Notes: generated by a model not told the origin, from the letters alone. A stretch of DNA of 64,000 bases from Couchioplanes azureus (GCF_014648355.1 NZ_BMQY01000011.1:154156-218155); one strand, 5' to 3'. Positions 29,973-43,202 are shown, counted from the stretch's first letter. Translations and numbers: made by a program.

Positions 29973-30704
29973 TTACCTGCCGGCCTTCAGCAGGATCTTG
30001 CCGTCCGAGCGGGCGCAGGTGCCCCAGGTGTTCGAGGTGCTGAGCTTGAGCACGTACGCGCGCTTGGGGTCGAGGTTGGTGTAGGTGAGGGAGGTGCTGA
30101 TGGCGGTGCCGCCGTACGTCGGCGTGGCCGTGACCACCTGGTTGCCGACCATCTTGGTGAGGGTGGGCTTGATCCCCACCGAGACGGGCCAGTGGTAGGG
30201 GTCGGGCCGCGCCGGGCCGGTCTTCGGCGTGCCCACGTACCCCGGCCACTGCGGCCGGCTGTACGTGAAGGTCGCGCTCGTGCCGTCGGCGCCGCGCGTG
30301 GCCTTCGCCTTGACGACGATCGAGGGCATCAGCGAGCCGATCCAGTAACGCTGGGCCTTGCCGGCGCCCTGCGCGTTCTCCGCGGCGACCGAGATGTCGA
30401 ACGAGGAGCACTTGTCGACGGTGGGGATGGTGCTGAACATCCGCGTGCCGGCGGCGCCGGTCGCGGGCACGACGTAGTCGGTCTTCTTCGTGCCCTCGAG
30501 GACGGAGATCCGGTACTGGGTCACGTCCGCCTGCGCGGTCCAGCTCACGGTCGTCTTCTCGCCCTGAAGACCGCCCCGGGTCGCGGCGATGCCCATCAGC
30601 GCGCCCGGCGCGGAGGCGGTAGCGGCGGACGCGGCCGGCGGAGCGACCAGCGTGGCACCGGCGGCAGCCACACCGAGGACGGCGACGAGACGGGACATCT
30701 TCAT
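29973..30704 (-). CDS. secreted protein with fibronectin-III-like strands
   Basis: A 243-residue exported protein. The signal peptide (MKMSRLVAVLGVAAAG... AASA) is followed by a beta-rich mature part containing VSWTAQADVTQYRISVLEG and YTNLDPKRAYVLKLSTSN, which read like fibronectin type III strands. Two Cys (DKCSSF and WGTCARS) could pair. The ATG at 30702-30704 has a good AAGGA site. There are no recognised catalytic motifs. It stands alone between the GGDEF gene and the divergent glycyl-tRNA synthetase gene. Confidence 0.8.
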   Translation of the reverse strand: MKMSRLVAVLGVAAAGATLVAPPAASAATASAPGALMGIAATRGGLQGEKTTVSWTAQADVTQYRISVLEGTKKTDYVVPATGAAGTRMFSTIPTVDKCSSFDISVAAENAQGAGKAQRYWIGSLMPSIVVKAKATRGADGTSATFTYSRPQWPGYVGTPKTGPARPDPYHWPVSVGIKPTLTKMVGNQVVTATPTYGGTAISTSLTYTNLDPKRAYVLKLSTSNTWGTCARSDGKILLKAGR

Positions 30705-30814
30705 GGTGTTCCTTCCGATCTTCCTGCTGACGAGGGGAACCATCGGCCGGTCGCTCAAGCCGCTCTCAAGGCCGCCTCCGTTCCGCCTCCGGATCGGCGG
30801 GGCGGTCCCGGCAC

Positions 30815-30820
30815 TAGACT
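30815..30820 (+). promoter_or_regulatory. -10 element giving a leaderless glyS mRNA
   Basis: TAGACT matches TANNNT and ends eight bases before the ATG at 30829. Transcription would begin at or within a base or two of the start codon. No Shine-Dalgarno precedes the ATG, which agrees with leaderless translation. Confidence 0.6.
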
Positions 30821-30828
30821 CGGGCCCC

Positions 30829-33816
<2,988 letters not shown>

Positions 33817-33899
33817 ATCTGCGCGGTCCAGCACGCGGCGACGAACAGGCTCTTCTGCCCGCGGGTCAGCCGGCGCGCCGGGCGCCCCGCTGGCCCGGT

Positions 33900-35468
33900 T
33901 CACCATGCCGGTGTTCCGGTTCTCTGCCTCGGCACCGGTGACGGGCGGTGACCCGAGGCGGATGACGCTGTGACGACGGCGCCGGTGAGGCGGCATCCGC
34001 GCGGCGATGGAAGGGCGAGGTCGGCGCCGCGGTGGCGGAGCAGGAGGGCTGTTGCGGCGAGCAGCAGGGCCGCGGCCAGGTAGGCGCCGATGAGCAGGGC
34101 CGCGCCGTGGCCGATCGGGGGCAGGGCCACGGCGGTCAGGGCGCCGGCCGCGGCGACGACCGTCCGGTCGCGGCGTTTCCGGGCCGCTGCGGCGAGCGGG
34201 AGCAGCGCCCACAGGAGGTACCACGGCTGGACGACCGGTCCGCACAGGACGATGGTGGCGAAGACCAGGCCGAGGCCGCGGACCGGACCGACGCGGCCCT
34301 GGAACATCGCCCACAGCAGGCGGGTGACCACGACGGCGCAGACGGCCGCGCCGATCGTCACCGAGATGGTGATGGCGGTGCCGGTGATCTCCGATCCGGT
34401 CAGTCTGCCCAGGCCGCCTGCCAGGAATCCGGCCATGTTGGTCGGTGCCAGCCAGCTGTGTACGGCGGTGCTCGACCGGATCGCGCCGATCCAGCCGAAG
34501 CCGAGGCCGGAGCCGAGGGAGATCGCCGCGGTGAGCGTGGCGGCGGCGCCGAGCGTGGTCAGCGCCGTGGCGAGGGGGTTGCCGCGGCGGCGGGCCAGTT
34601 CCGCGGTCAGGCAGCACACCGCCGCGAAGCCCACCACCTTGATGGTGGCGGCCACCGTGACCAGCGTCAGTCCGGCGGCGATCCGCAGGGTGGCGGCGGT
34701 GCGGGCGCGGTCCGCGCCGTGCAGGGCGAGCTCCGTGCCGCACAGCATCAGGCCGAGCATGATGCCGTCGTTGTGGGCGCCCGCCACCAGGTGCCAGAGC
34801 ACCAGCGGGTTCAGCAGGCCCAGCCACAGGGCGGACGACGGCTCGGCGCCGGCCCGGCGGGCGAGGCGCGGCAGCGCCCAGGCGATCAGCGCGACGCCGG
34901 CCAGGGCGATCAGCCGGTACAGCAGGACACCCGCCACCAGGTGCTCGCCGGTCGCCCGGGCGACGGTCCGGGAGAGGACCATCCAGGCCGGGCCGTACGG
35001 CGCCGGCGTCTCGACCCAGTAGGGGCTCACGTGCTGGGTCACCGGGGAGGCGGGCCCGAGCGCCGGCAACGGGCCCAGGGTGTACGGGTCCTGCCCGCTC
35101 GCCGCGATGACCCCCTGGGCGAGGTAGCTCCACACGTCGCCGCTGAACAGGGGCGTGGCTGCCAGGAGCGGGAGGCTCCAGGCCGCCGCGACGGCGAGCA
35201 GGACCCGGGTCTGCAGGCGCCGGTGTGCCCGGCCCAGGTGCAGCCAGGCGGCGACGACCAGGCCCATGCCGGTCAGGCTCACCGCCACCGCCACCGGCGT
35301 GGGCAGGAACCGGCCGGAGGTGGCGGCGACCATGACGACGCTGCCGATACAGCCTGTGACGACGGTGGGGAGGACCGGTGATCGCCGCGGGGGAGCCGGC
35401 GGCCGAGACGGGCGGGTTCCGGGGGAGGTGCCGGGACGAACGTCCAGCACAGCGGCACTGTGTCTCAC
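33900..35468 (-). CDS. polyprenol-phosphate-mannose-dependent alpha-1,6-mannosyltransferase (MptA/MptB-like)
   Basis: A 522-residue GT-C membrane glycosyltransferase with about 12-13 hydrophobic helices. The first extracytoplasmic loop holds the family signature LFSGDVWSYLAQG, whose Asp is the expected catalytic or metal-site residue, followed by DPYTLGP and PAPYGPAW. In mycobacteria and relatives MptA/MptB build the alpha-1,6-mannan backbone of lipomannan from polyprenol-phosphate mannose outside the membrane. The start ATG at 35466-35468 has no strong ribosome site. It stands alone. The exact acceptor is unknown. Confidence 0.85.
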   Translation of the reverse strand: MRHSAAVLDVRPGTSPGTRPSRPPAPPRRSPVLPTVVTGCIGSVVMVAATSGRFLPTPVAVAVSLTGMGLVVAAWLHLGRAHRRLQTRVLLAVAAAWSLPLLAATPLFSGDVWSYLAQGVIAASGQDPYTLGPLPALGPASPVTQHVSPYWVETPAPYGPAWMVLSRTVARATGEHLVAGVLLYRLIALAGVALIAWALPRLARRAGAEPSSALWLGLLNPLVLWHLVAGAHNDGIMLGLMLCGTELALHGADRARTAATLRIAAGLTLVTVAATIKVVGFAAVCCLTAELARRRGNPLATALTTLGAAATLTAAISLGSGLGFGWIGAIRSSTAVHSWLAPTNMAGFLAGGLGRLTGSEITGTAITISVTIGAAVCAVVVTRLLWAMFQGRVGPVRGLGLVFATIVLCGPVVQPWYLLWALLPLAAAARKRRDRTVVAAAGALTAVALPPIGHGAALLIGAYLAAALLLAATALLLRHRGADLALPSPRGCRLTGAVVTASSASGHRPSPVPRQRTGTPAW

Positions 35469-35598
35469 ACCGGGCTAGACGATCATCGCTCCGCGGCGGT
35501 TCTCGGGCGGCGGTGACGCCGGTCACCCGGCGGATCGGCGGAGCGGGGCCGGCGACGCGAGGTACGCGACCGGTGGCAGGGCGGCGTGGCGCGTGCGG

Positions 35599-36264
35599 TC
35601 AGTCGTGCGGGGGAGGGTCGGGCGGGGTGAGGGTGATGCGGGCCAGGGTCTCGCCGTCCGGGGCGAACTGGGCGTGCAGGTGGAAGCCCGGCAGCGTCCA
35701 CCGGTCCCACGGCCCGTAGTCGCCCAGGAAGCGGTCGTGGTAGGGATCGCCCATCTCGACCGGGCGGCCGAGCCGCTCCCAGAGGGCCGTGCGTCGCGGG
35801 TCGGTGCCCGCTCCACCGGGGATCTCGCCGCGGTAGGAGCGGAACCCGTCGTCGCCGTGGAAGTGCAGGAACACGGTGGTCACCACGCCGTGGGCGTCGG
35901 CGGCGAGCTCCACACCGGACTCCCGGGCGAGGTAGGAGCGGGACAGGGCCGAGCTCATCGACGCGCCGGAGTGGGGGATGAGGCCGTACTTCCGGCAGAT
36001 CTCCTGCACGCCGGCCTCGAGCACGCTGTGGCCCAGCAGCCGGGCCAGGTCGCCGCGGCTCTTCTCGGGCGAGGACGGCGGCGCCGGTGCGGGCATGGGG
36101 TCCGATGCCGCCGGGGAGACCGGCGCGGGCGGGTCCGCACGGTCCGCGGACGACCGGTGTGCCGGCGCCGGGCTGTAGAGCGGCTCGTTGGAGCCGAGCG
36201 AGCGGGGGCCGGGCTTGGACCCGTACCGGTCGTCCGCCCGGGCGCGGCGCTCGAGAAATCCCAT
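35599..36264 (-). CDS. hypothetical cytosolic protein
   Basis: A 221-residue protein I do not recognise. Residues 1-65 are a Pro/Ser/Ala-rich disordered leader. The rest is a compact alpha/beta region with ELAADAHGVVTTVFLHFHGDDGF, a Pro-Gly turn and YGPWDRWTLPGFHLHAQFAPDGETLARITL. The pattern of a strand-rich core that compares an expected and a modelled line resembles immunity-protein-like or DUF6392-like domains, but similarity is weak. It has no signal peptide or helices and no operon partner. Confidence 0.65.
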   Translation of the reverse strand: MGFLERRARADDRYGSKPGPRSLGSNEPLYSPAPAHRSSADRADPPAPVSPAASDPMPAPAPPSSPEKSRGDLARLLGHSVLEAGVQEICRKYGLIPHSGASMSSALSRSYLARESGVELAADAHGVVTTVFLHFHGDDGFRSYRGEIPGGAGTDPRRTALWERLGRPVEMGDPYHDRFLGDYGPWDRWTLPGFHLHAQFAPDGETLARITLTPPDPPPHD

Positions 36265-36479
36265 GATGGCACCTCACGACGTGGAACCTGCACCATTGTG
36301 TCATTCCCGTGGCCCGCCGGCCGTAACCGGCCGTCTCCGCCCCGCGCCGGGCTGCGACGCGCTTGCGTCGTGTTCCTCCGCTGGTCACAACAATGTCGTC
36401 GGTGCGTCGTCATGATCTGCTGGACTGCTCCGCGGAACGCCCGGCGACCGTCGCCGGGCGGCGACGTCGGGAGGAAGTC

Positions 36480-37589
36480 GTGGCAGATCGCCGACAGGTG
36501 CTGCGTCTGGGTGCGCTCGCCGCGGGGGCGCCCGCGGTGCTGACCGCCGCCGGGGCTCCGGCCGCGGCGGCGCCACCCCGGCCACCCCGCCGGCCGGCGC
36601 TGGTCATCGGGCATCGGGGGGCGTCCGGATACCGGCCCGAGCACACCCTCGCGTCGTACGAGCTGGCCGCCCGGATGGGTGCCGACTTCATCGAGCCGGA
36701 CCTCGTCGCGACGAAGGACCACGTGCTGGTGGCGCGGCACGAGCCGGAGATCGGCGGCACCACCGACGTCGCCTCGCGGCCCGAGTTCGCGTCGCGCCGG
36801 CGTACGGTCGAGATCGACGGGGTGCCGGTCACCGGCTGGTTCACGCACGACTTCACTCTCGCCGAGCTGAAGACGCTGCGCGCGACCGAGCGGATCCCCG
36901 CGGTACGCCAGCACAACACCCTGTACGACGGGCTGTTCCCGGTGCCGACGTTCCAGGAGGTGCTGCGGCTGCGCGAGCGGCTCTGCCGGGAGCTGGGCCG
37001 CGAGATCGGCGTGTATCCCGAGACCAAGCACCCCACCTACTTCCGGCGGCTGGGCCTGGACCTGGAGACGCCGCTGGTCCAGGCGTTGCGCCGGCGGGGG
37101 CTGAACCGCCGCGACGCCCCGGTCCTCGTGCAGTCCTTCGAGGCGGCCAACCTGCGGAGCCTGCACGACGACTTCCGGCTCCGCGTGCCGCTGATCTTCC
37201 TGACCAGCGCGACCGGCGGCCCGTACGGCGATCCGCAGAGCTACGCCGAGTACCTGACGCCGGCCGGGCTGCGCGAGCTCGCCCGCTACACCGACGGCAT
37301 CGGACCGGAGAAGGGCCAGGTCATCCCGCGCAAGGCCGACGGCACCCTCGGCACGCCGACCGGCCTGGTCGCCGACGCGCACGCCGCGGGGTTGCGGGTC
37401 ATGCCGTACACGTTCCGCGCGGAGAACCAGTTCCTGCCCGCGGAGCTGCGGTCCGGCACGGATCCGGCCGCGTACGGACGGGCGCTCGACGAGCAGGTCA
37501 CGTTCCTGCGTACGGGAATCGACGGTTTCTTCACCGACCAGCCGGACATCGGCGTCCTGGCCCGGGACCTGGCCCTCGCCCCGGCCTGA
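36480..37589 (+). CDS. glpQ: exported glycerophosphodiester phosphodiesterase (Tat signal)
   Basis: A 369-residue GDPD-family enzyme that splits glycerophosphodiesters into glycerol-3-phosphate and an alcohol. The start GTG at 36480 is set by GGGAGG seven bases upstream. The N-terminus DRRQVLRLGALAAGAPAVLTAAG is a twin-arginine signal with an alanine-rich cleavage site. Catalytic motifs: GHRGASGYRPEHT, then FIEPDLVATKDHVLVARHE (Glu and Asp metal ligands), VYPETKHPTYF and IDGFFTDQPD. The product feeds the glycerol pathway encoded at 4-10 kb if glycerol-3-phosphate is imported or dephosphorylated. Confidence 0.94.
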   Translation: MADRRQVLRLGALAAGAPAVLTAAGAPAAAAPPRPPRRPALVIGHRGASGYRPEHTLASYELAARMGADFIEPDLVATKDHVLVARHEPEIGGTTDVASRPEFASRRRTVEIDGVPVTGWFTHDFTLAELKTLRATERIPAVRQHNTLYDGLFPVPTFQEVLRLRERLCRELGREIGVYPETKHPTYFRRLGLDLETPLVQALRRRGLNRRDAPVLVQSFEAANLRSLHDDFRLRVPLIFLTSATGGPYGDPQSYAEYLTPAGLRELARYTDGIGPEKGQVIPRKADGTLGTPTGLVADAHAAGLRVMPYTFRAENQFLPAELRSGTDPAAYGRALDEQVTFLRTGIDGFFTDQPDIGVLARDLALAPA

Positions 37590-37601
37590 CGCCCGTCAGG
37601 C
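37584..37601. terminator. bidirectional hairpin overlapping two stop codons
   Basis: GCCTGAC (37584-37590) and GTCAGGC (37595-37601) pair around a 4-base loop. One arm contains the glpQ TGA and the other the TGA of the GAF-GGDEF gene, so the convergent genes share a terminator inside their stops. Confidence 0.65.
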
Positions 37602-39188
37602 GGCCGGCTGGATCGCGTCCGGGCCGGCGGGTACGGCGGCCGAGCGGACGCCGCCGCCGCTGCGCTTGGCGCGGTACATCGCGGCGTCGGCGCCGCGCAT
37701 CAGCGCGGCCATGTCGCCGGCGTCGGAGGGGAACAGGGCGATGCCGATGCTGGCGCCGACCGCCACGTCCAGGCCCTCGATCTCGTACGGCTCGACGAGC
37801 CGGTCGTGGATGCGGCCGGCGATCGTCGCGGCCGAGTCGGCGTCCGGGTTGCGGGTCAGCAGGATGGCGAACTCGTCCCCGCCGAGGCGGGCGACGACGT
37901 CGTGGTCGCGGACCGCCTGCTGCAGGCGCTGGCCCACCGCCTGCAGCAGCGCGTCCCCGGCGTGGTGACCCACCGTGTCGTTGACCCGCTTGAAGCCGTC
38001 GAGGTCGAGCAGGAGCAGCGCCAGCCGGCCGCCGTTCGCCGTCGCCAGCTCGACCTCGCGCCCGGCGCGGTCCATCAGGTGCGAGCGGTTCGGCAGGCCG
38101 GTCAGGGCGTCGTGGTACGCCTGCCGGGTGAGCTCGGCCATGTGCTGCTGCTCGGCCTGGCGCATCCGGGCGCCGTCGATGATGAGCGCGCCCTCCATCG
38201 CGACCTGGCGGGCGAGGTTGTGGTCGCGGCCGGACCAGTCGCGGACCGTGGTGTCGCCGCACATCACGACGCCGACCGGGCCGGACGCCGACATCAGCGG
38301 CATGGCGAGGAACGAGCGCAGCTTCATGGTGTGCACGAAGCCGCCCGTGCTGATGTCGGTGCGCTCGGTGTCGGAGATCAGGACCGGGCCGTTGATCTTC
38401 TGCATGAGCTGCCAGACCGGCGAGTCGGCCGCGCGCCGGCCGACCAGGTTGCGGCGCAGCTGGTCGCTCATCTCCTGGGTGAGGCCCACGCCGACGGCGT
38501 AGCGGATCACGCCGTCCGGGCCGACCAGGTGCACGGCCGCCCGCTCGGTGCGGAACGCCTCGCCGGTGGCCTTGGCGAGCAGCTGCCCGGCCGCCTCGAC
38601 GGAGGTCGCCGTGGCGCCCTCCTCGAAGAGCTTGCGGATGGTGCTGGTGGCGTGCTCGGTGTACTGCCGGTGCACCTCGGCGGCGAGCACCTGCAGGGTG
38701 GCGGCGACCTGCAGGGCGGTCCCCGCGGCCACGTCCGGGCGGAGCTGGTCGAGGTCGGTGCCGGTCAGCACGAGCACGCCGACGGTCTGGCCGCCGATAC
38801 GCAGGCGGATCGCCGTACGGTCGCCGACGCGTACCGGGGGCGCCCCGGCCGAGACGCGGAACACCCGGCCGGCGACCCGCAGGTCGTCGAGGGCCGCGGG
38901 GCCGATCGTGGCGGCGGCGCGCAGGCTGCCGTCGTCCGGGTCCAGCGTGAACACGGTGGCCGCGGTCATCCCGCACGGCTCGCTCAGCCGGCGGTCGACG
39001 AGCGCGAGGATGTGGTCCAGCGACGGGATGTCGCGGGTCATGACCTCCACGAGGTCGGCGAGCAGCTGGGACTGGCCGTCGAGCTCGGGCAGCAGCGTAC
39101 CGGTGACGAGGCCGCCACCGGAGGAACGCGTCGCGCTGCTGAGGGTCACGGACCCATGAATCGGCAGCCGGAGGACGCGCCTGAGCAT
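37596..39188 (-). CDS. GAF-GAF-GGDEF diguanylate cyclase
   Basis: A 530-residue soluble protein. Two GAF-like sensor regions (about 45-175 and 190-345) precede a GGDEF domain (about 360-515). The GGDEF domain has DALTGLPNRSHLMDR, the RxxD inhibitory site (RDHD), LGGDEFAILL and ASIGIALFPSD, all intact, so c-di-GMP synthesis with product feedback is expected. The start is uncertain: ATG at 39186-39188 is used, but a GTG near 39149 would remove a basic leader. It is convergent with glpQ and divergent from ugd. Confidence 0.9.
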   Translation of the reverse strand: MLRRVLRLPIHGSVTLSSATRSSGGGLVTGTLLPELDGQSQLLADLVEVMTRDIPSLDHILALVDRRLSEPCGMTAATVFTLDPDDGSLRAAATIGPAALDDLRVAGRVFRVSAGAPPVRVGDRTAIRLRIGGQTVGVLVLTGTDLDQLRPDVAAGTALQVAATLQVLAAEVHRQYTEHATSTIRKLFEEGATATSVEAAGQLLAKATGEAFRTERAAVHLVGPDGVIRYAVGVGLTQEMSDQLRRNLVGRRAADSPVWQLMQKINGPVLISDTERTDISTGGFVHTMKLRSFLAMPLMSASGPVGVVMCGDTTVRDWSGRDHNLARQVAMEGALIIDGARMRQAEQQHMAELTRQAYHDALTGLPNRSHLMDRAGREVELATANGGRLALLLLDLDGFKRVNDTVGHHAGDALLQAVGQRLQQAVRDHDVVARLGGDEFAILLTRNPDADSAATIAGRIHDRLVEPYEIEGLDVAVGASIGIALFPSDAGDMAALMRGADAAMYRAKRSGGGVRSAAVPAGPDAIQPAA

Positions 39189-39277
39189 CCCGCGATGACG
39201 TGGTACGCGCCACCAAGGATTACCGTTTCACCGTCGGGCTCGCTGCGCCCGGACGTGACACGAGAGGAAGTACGGAC

Positions 39278-40645
<1,368 letters not shown>

Positions 40646-40663
40646 GCTGAGGCCTGAGGAGCC

Positions 40664-40727
40664 GGCGCGGGCGGCCCGGCCGCAGAGGCGCGGGCGGCCC
40701 GGCCGCAGAGGCGCGGGCCGCCCGCGG
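40664..40727. repeat. 23-bp tandem repeat (about 2.8 copies) between convergent genes
   Basis: The unit starting GGCGCGGGCGGCCCGG begins at 40664, 40687 and 40710; the third copy diverges. The units are GC-rich with partly palindromic cores (CGGCCCGGCCG-like), so the array may fold as a terminator for ugd and the GH6 gene. Confidence 0.7.
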
Positions 40728-40731
40728 CCGC

Positions 40732-42126
40732 TCAGGGCAGCGGCGGGTAGGCGTTGGCCATCAGCTGGCGGAACTGGGCGGGGAACCAGGCGCCCGAGAT
40801 CGGCGCGCCGCTCAGCGCGCCCGTCGGGTGGTGGCCGTTGCGGTCGTTGCCCTGGTACGCCGGGTCGCACATCCGGTCGAAGCCCTTGCCCTCGTCGTTG
40901 GGGATCGCGGTGCTGGAGCCGTCGGACTCGCCGGGCGGCTTCACCCAGACGTAGGCGTCGACGTCCGGCGCCGGTGCCGTCCTCGGGCGCTCGCCGAGGC
41001 CCGCGCCGTCCTGGTTGCACCAGTTGCCGGTGTGCAGCCGGCGGTCGGTGCGGGACTGGTCGACGAAGGTGCCGACGTCGGTGGAGGTGCTCGCCGCGGT
41101 GGGTCGGGCGGGCCCGCCCCAGCCGTTGCGCGACGTGTCGATCAGCATGCCGATGCCGGGGTCGAAGCCGACCGAGACCAGCTTGCGGCGGAACGCCTGG
41201 GCGAACGAGAGCTCGTCGACGTAGTTGTTCCAGTCGACCCACCGGGACTGGCGCACCGACGTGCCGTTCACCGTCGTGGTGACGGTGAAGTAGGGCTCGG
41301 TCAGCGCCGAGTAGTTGGCCGTGTTGGTGATGAAGCCGTGCACGGTACGGACGTCGCCGGAGGCCCGCGCCGCCTCCAGCATGACGTCCGCGCTGGGGCC
41401 GAAGTTCGAGTCCCAGCCGATCCAGCCGTGGTGGGCGGCGTCGAGATAGTTGTAGACGTTGGGGATGGCGCCGAGCCGGCGCAGCGCGTACCCGATGCCC
41501 TGCACGTAGCCGCCGTTCTGCTTCATCGTGGCGCAGGTGGCGACGTTGGTGTTGGTGACCAGGTTCGGCAGCGAGTCGATCTCGACGATGTTGACGATGC
41601 GCAGGCCGCGGTACTTCGGATCGGCCTGGATCGCGGCGATCGGGTCGATGTACTCGGTGCGGTAGCGCGGCAGGTCGTCGACGCCGAGCTCACCGTTGGA
41701 GGCCAGCGCCGAGCAGTCGCGGCCGGGCAGGTTGTAGATGACGAACTGGGCGTAGCCGGCGCCCTGGGCGACGGCGGCGTCGAGGTGGGCCCGCAGGCCC
41801 CGGCGGGTGGCGGTGCCCTCGATCGCGGCGATCCGGTCCAGCCACACCGCGGTCGGGTTGCCGGAGACGCGGTGGCCGCCGGGCTCCGCCTCGGCCAGGG
41901 CCTTCCATTCGGGGTTGACGTAACCCTCGGCGCCCGCATACGGGTTGTCGACCCGGCCGGCGGGCGGCGGGTCCGACGGCGCCCCGGCGGCGACGCCGGG
42001 CTGCGGGGCGTTGGCGACGCCGGGCCGCGGGTCGGCCACGGCGGCGTCGGTGCAGGTGAGGACGAGGGCGACGGTGGCGGCCGCGGCGGTCAGGCCGCGG
42101 GCTGCGCCGGGGGGATGTGGTCTCAT
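40732..42126 (-). CDS. secreted GH6 cellulase (cellobiohydrolase/endoglucanase)
   Basis: A 464-residue exported glycoside hydrolase of family 6, which cuts beta-1,4-glucan with inversion. After a signal peptide (about 1-31) and a Pro-rich linker, the catalytic domain shows the family landmarks FVIYNLPGRDCSA (acid/base Asp region), IVEIDSLPN, YLDAAHHGWIGW, GFITNTANY and IGMLIDTSRNGWGG. No carbohydrate-binding module is attached. The ATG follows AGGAG. A perfect CebR palindrome lies about 107 bp upstream, so expression should be induced by cellobiose or cellotriose. Confidence 0.93.
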   Translation of the reverse strand: MRPHPPGAARGLTAAAATVALVLTCTDAAVADPRPGVANAPQPGVAAGAPSDPPPAGRVDNPYAGAEGYVNPEWKALAEAEPGGHRVSGNPTAVWLDRIAAIEGTATRRGLRAHLDAAVAQGAGYAQFVIYNLPGRDCSALASNGELGVDDLPRYRTEYIDPIAAIQADPKYRGLRIVNIVEIDSLPNLVTNTNVATCATMKQNGGYVQGIGYALRRLGAIPNVYNYLDAAHHGWIGWDSNFGPSADVMLEAARASGDVRTVHGFITNTANYSALTEPYFTVTTTVNGTSVRQSRWVDWNNYVDELSFAQAFRRKLVSVGFDPGIGMLIDTSRNGWGGPARPTAASTSTDVGTFVDQSRTDRRLHTGNWCNQDGAGLGERPRTAPAPDVDAYVWVKPPGESDGSSTAIPNDEGKGFDRMCDPAYQGNDRNGHHPTGALSGAPISGAWFPAQFRQLMANAYPPLP

Positions 42127-42231
42127 GCGCGAGCGCTCCTGGGAGACAGGGCGGCGCCCGGGGGCAGGCGCTGCCGGGGAACGTCACCGCAGCGATCGAC
42201 GACCGTCACTGACCGGCGACGGCTCCAGCGT

Positions 42232-42247
42232 ATGGGAGCGCTCCCAT
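42232..42247. promoter_or_regulatory. CebR operator upstream of the GH6 cellulase
   Basis: ATGGGAGCGCTCCCAT is a perfect 16-bp palindrome containing the full 14-bp CebR box TGGGAGCGCTCCCA. It lies upstream of the cellulase and also just before the broken gene on the other strand. Confidence 0.88.
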
Positions 42248-42265
42248 GCGGGCAATACGTCCCGA

Positions 42266-42635
42266 GTGCCGAACGGCTCCAGCGGCCCGGGCGTCGACGC
42301 CTTTCCCTACGCCTGCGCGGCCACCGGGCTCTTCGGCGTCTTCATCGGACTGTCGGCCGTCGAGTTACCGATGGGACGGCGTCGCGCGGGTCGAGGTGCG
42401 CCGCCGCTCGATGCCGCCGGGCGGCAGCGTCCAGGTCGACCAGGCCGGCGACCAGCGGATCCTCTCGCTGGCCGTGGCCAGCCAGACCAGCCTGGACGGG
42501 GAGCTGTCCCGGCCGCTGACCGTCGGCGTGAAGAAGGCCGGGACCGACCCGGTGACCCCGATCCGGCTGCACGCCGACGATCCCGAGGCCCTGGCCGCGG
42601 CGGCGCGGGAACGGCTGGCATCCACCACCCCGTGA
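42266..42635 (+). pseudogene. probable frameshifted gene for a small membrane PH-like protein
   Basis: Two frames each read like real protein, but only when joined. From GTG 42266, one frame gives DAFPYACAATGLFGVFIGLSAVEL (a TM helix) and then turns to nonsense. The next frame from about 42367 gives YRWDGVARVEVRRR ... ILSLAVASQTSLDG and ends at TGA 42635. A one- or two-base indel near 42365 would unite them into a roughly 120-residue protein with a helix and a PH-like strand region. A sequencing error is the alternative. Confidence 0.4.
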
Positions 42636-42697
42636 GTCCCGGGCGTTCGGTAGGCTGCCGCCACTGAGGACGCCGGACGTGACGACGGGAGCCGAGC

Positions 42698-43186
42698 ATG
42701 CCGGAGATCTGTCTGCGCCTGGTGGCCGACGACGACCTGGACGCCATCTACGAGCAGATGCGCGACCCCGAGGCGGTCCGGATGGCCGCCTTCACCGCCG
42801 AGGACCCCGACGACCGGGCCGCCTTCGACGCGCACCTGGTGCGGCTGCGGACCGCTCCGGACATCAGGCTGCGGGCGATCACCGTCGGCGACGAGCTCGC
42901 CGGGACGATCGCGAGCTTCGCCGTCGGCAGCGACACCGAGATCACCTATTGGCTGGGCCGCGAGTGGTGGGGCCGGGGCATCGCCACCGCCGCGGTCCGG
43001 ATGTTCCTGGCGACCGTTCCCGTGCGGCCCATCACGGCCCGGGCGGCCAGCGACAACGCCGGCTCGCTCGCGGTGCTGCGCAAGGCGGGCTTCCGGGTGG
43101 TCGGCAAGGAGGTCGCGTACGCCACGGCGCGCGGCCGGGAGATCGAGGAGACCGTGCTGCGCCTGGACGGGCCGCAGGCGCCGTAG
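42698..43186 (+). CDS. GNAT-family N-acetyltransferase
   Basis: A 162-residue acetyltransferase of the RimJ/RimL-like type. The acetyl-CoA site is in GREWWGRGIATAAVRMFL, and NAGSLAVLRKAGFRVVGKE is the usual second motif. The ATG has GGGAG upstream. The acetyl acceptor (protein N-terminus, antibiotic or metabolite) cannot be told from the sequence. An arginase-family gene follows 16 bp later, so the pair may be cotranscribed. Confidence 0.9.
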   Translation: MPEICLRLVADDDLDAIYEQMRDPEAVRMAAFTAEDPDDRAAFDAHLVRLRTAPDIRLRAITVGDELAGTIASFAVGSDTEITYWLGREWWGRGIATAAVRMFLATVPVRPITARAASDNAGSLAVLRKAGFRVVGKEVAYATARGREIEETVLRLDGPQAP

Positions 43187-43202
43187 GCCTTAGGATCGCC
43201 GG

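Noticed and set aside
29900..30411. N-terminal extension of the two-GGDEF protein to 886 codons
   Set aside because: The extra region is antisense to the secreted fibronectin-like protein gene and has no domain character. The ATG at 29844 has a ribosome site.
33817..33899. A short minus-strand reading (QKSLFVAACWTAQIYLRVP) that looks like a membrane protein remnant
   Set aside because: It has no start, is under 30 codons outside the glyS gene, and cannot be told from chance in GC-rich DNA.
40664..40727. Tandem repeat considered as a CRISPR or integron-like array
   Set aside because: Units abut without spacers and there are no cas or integrase genes.
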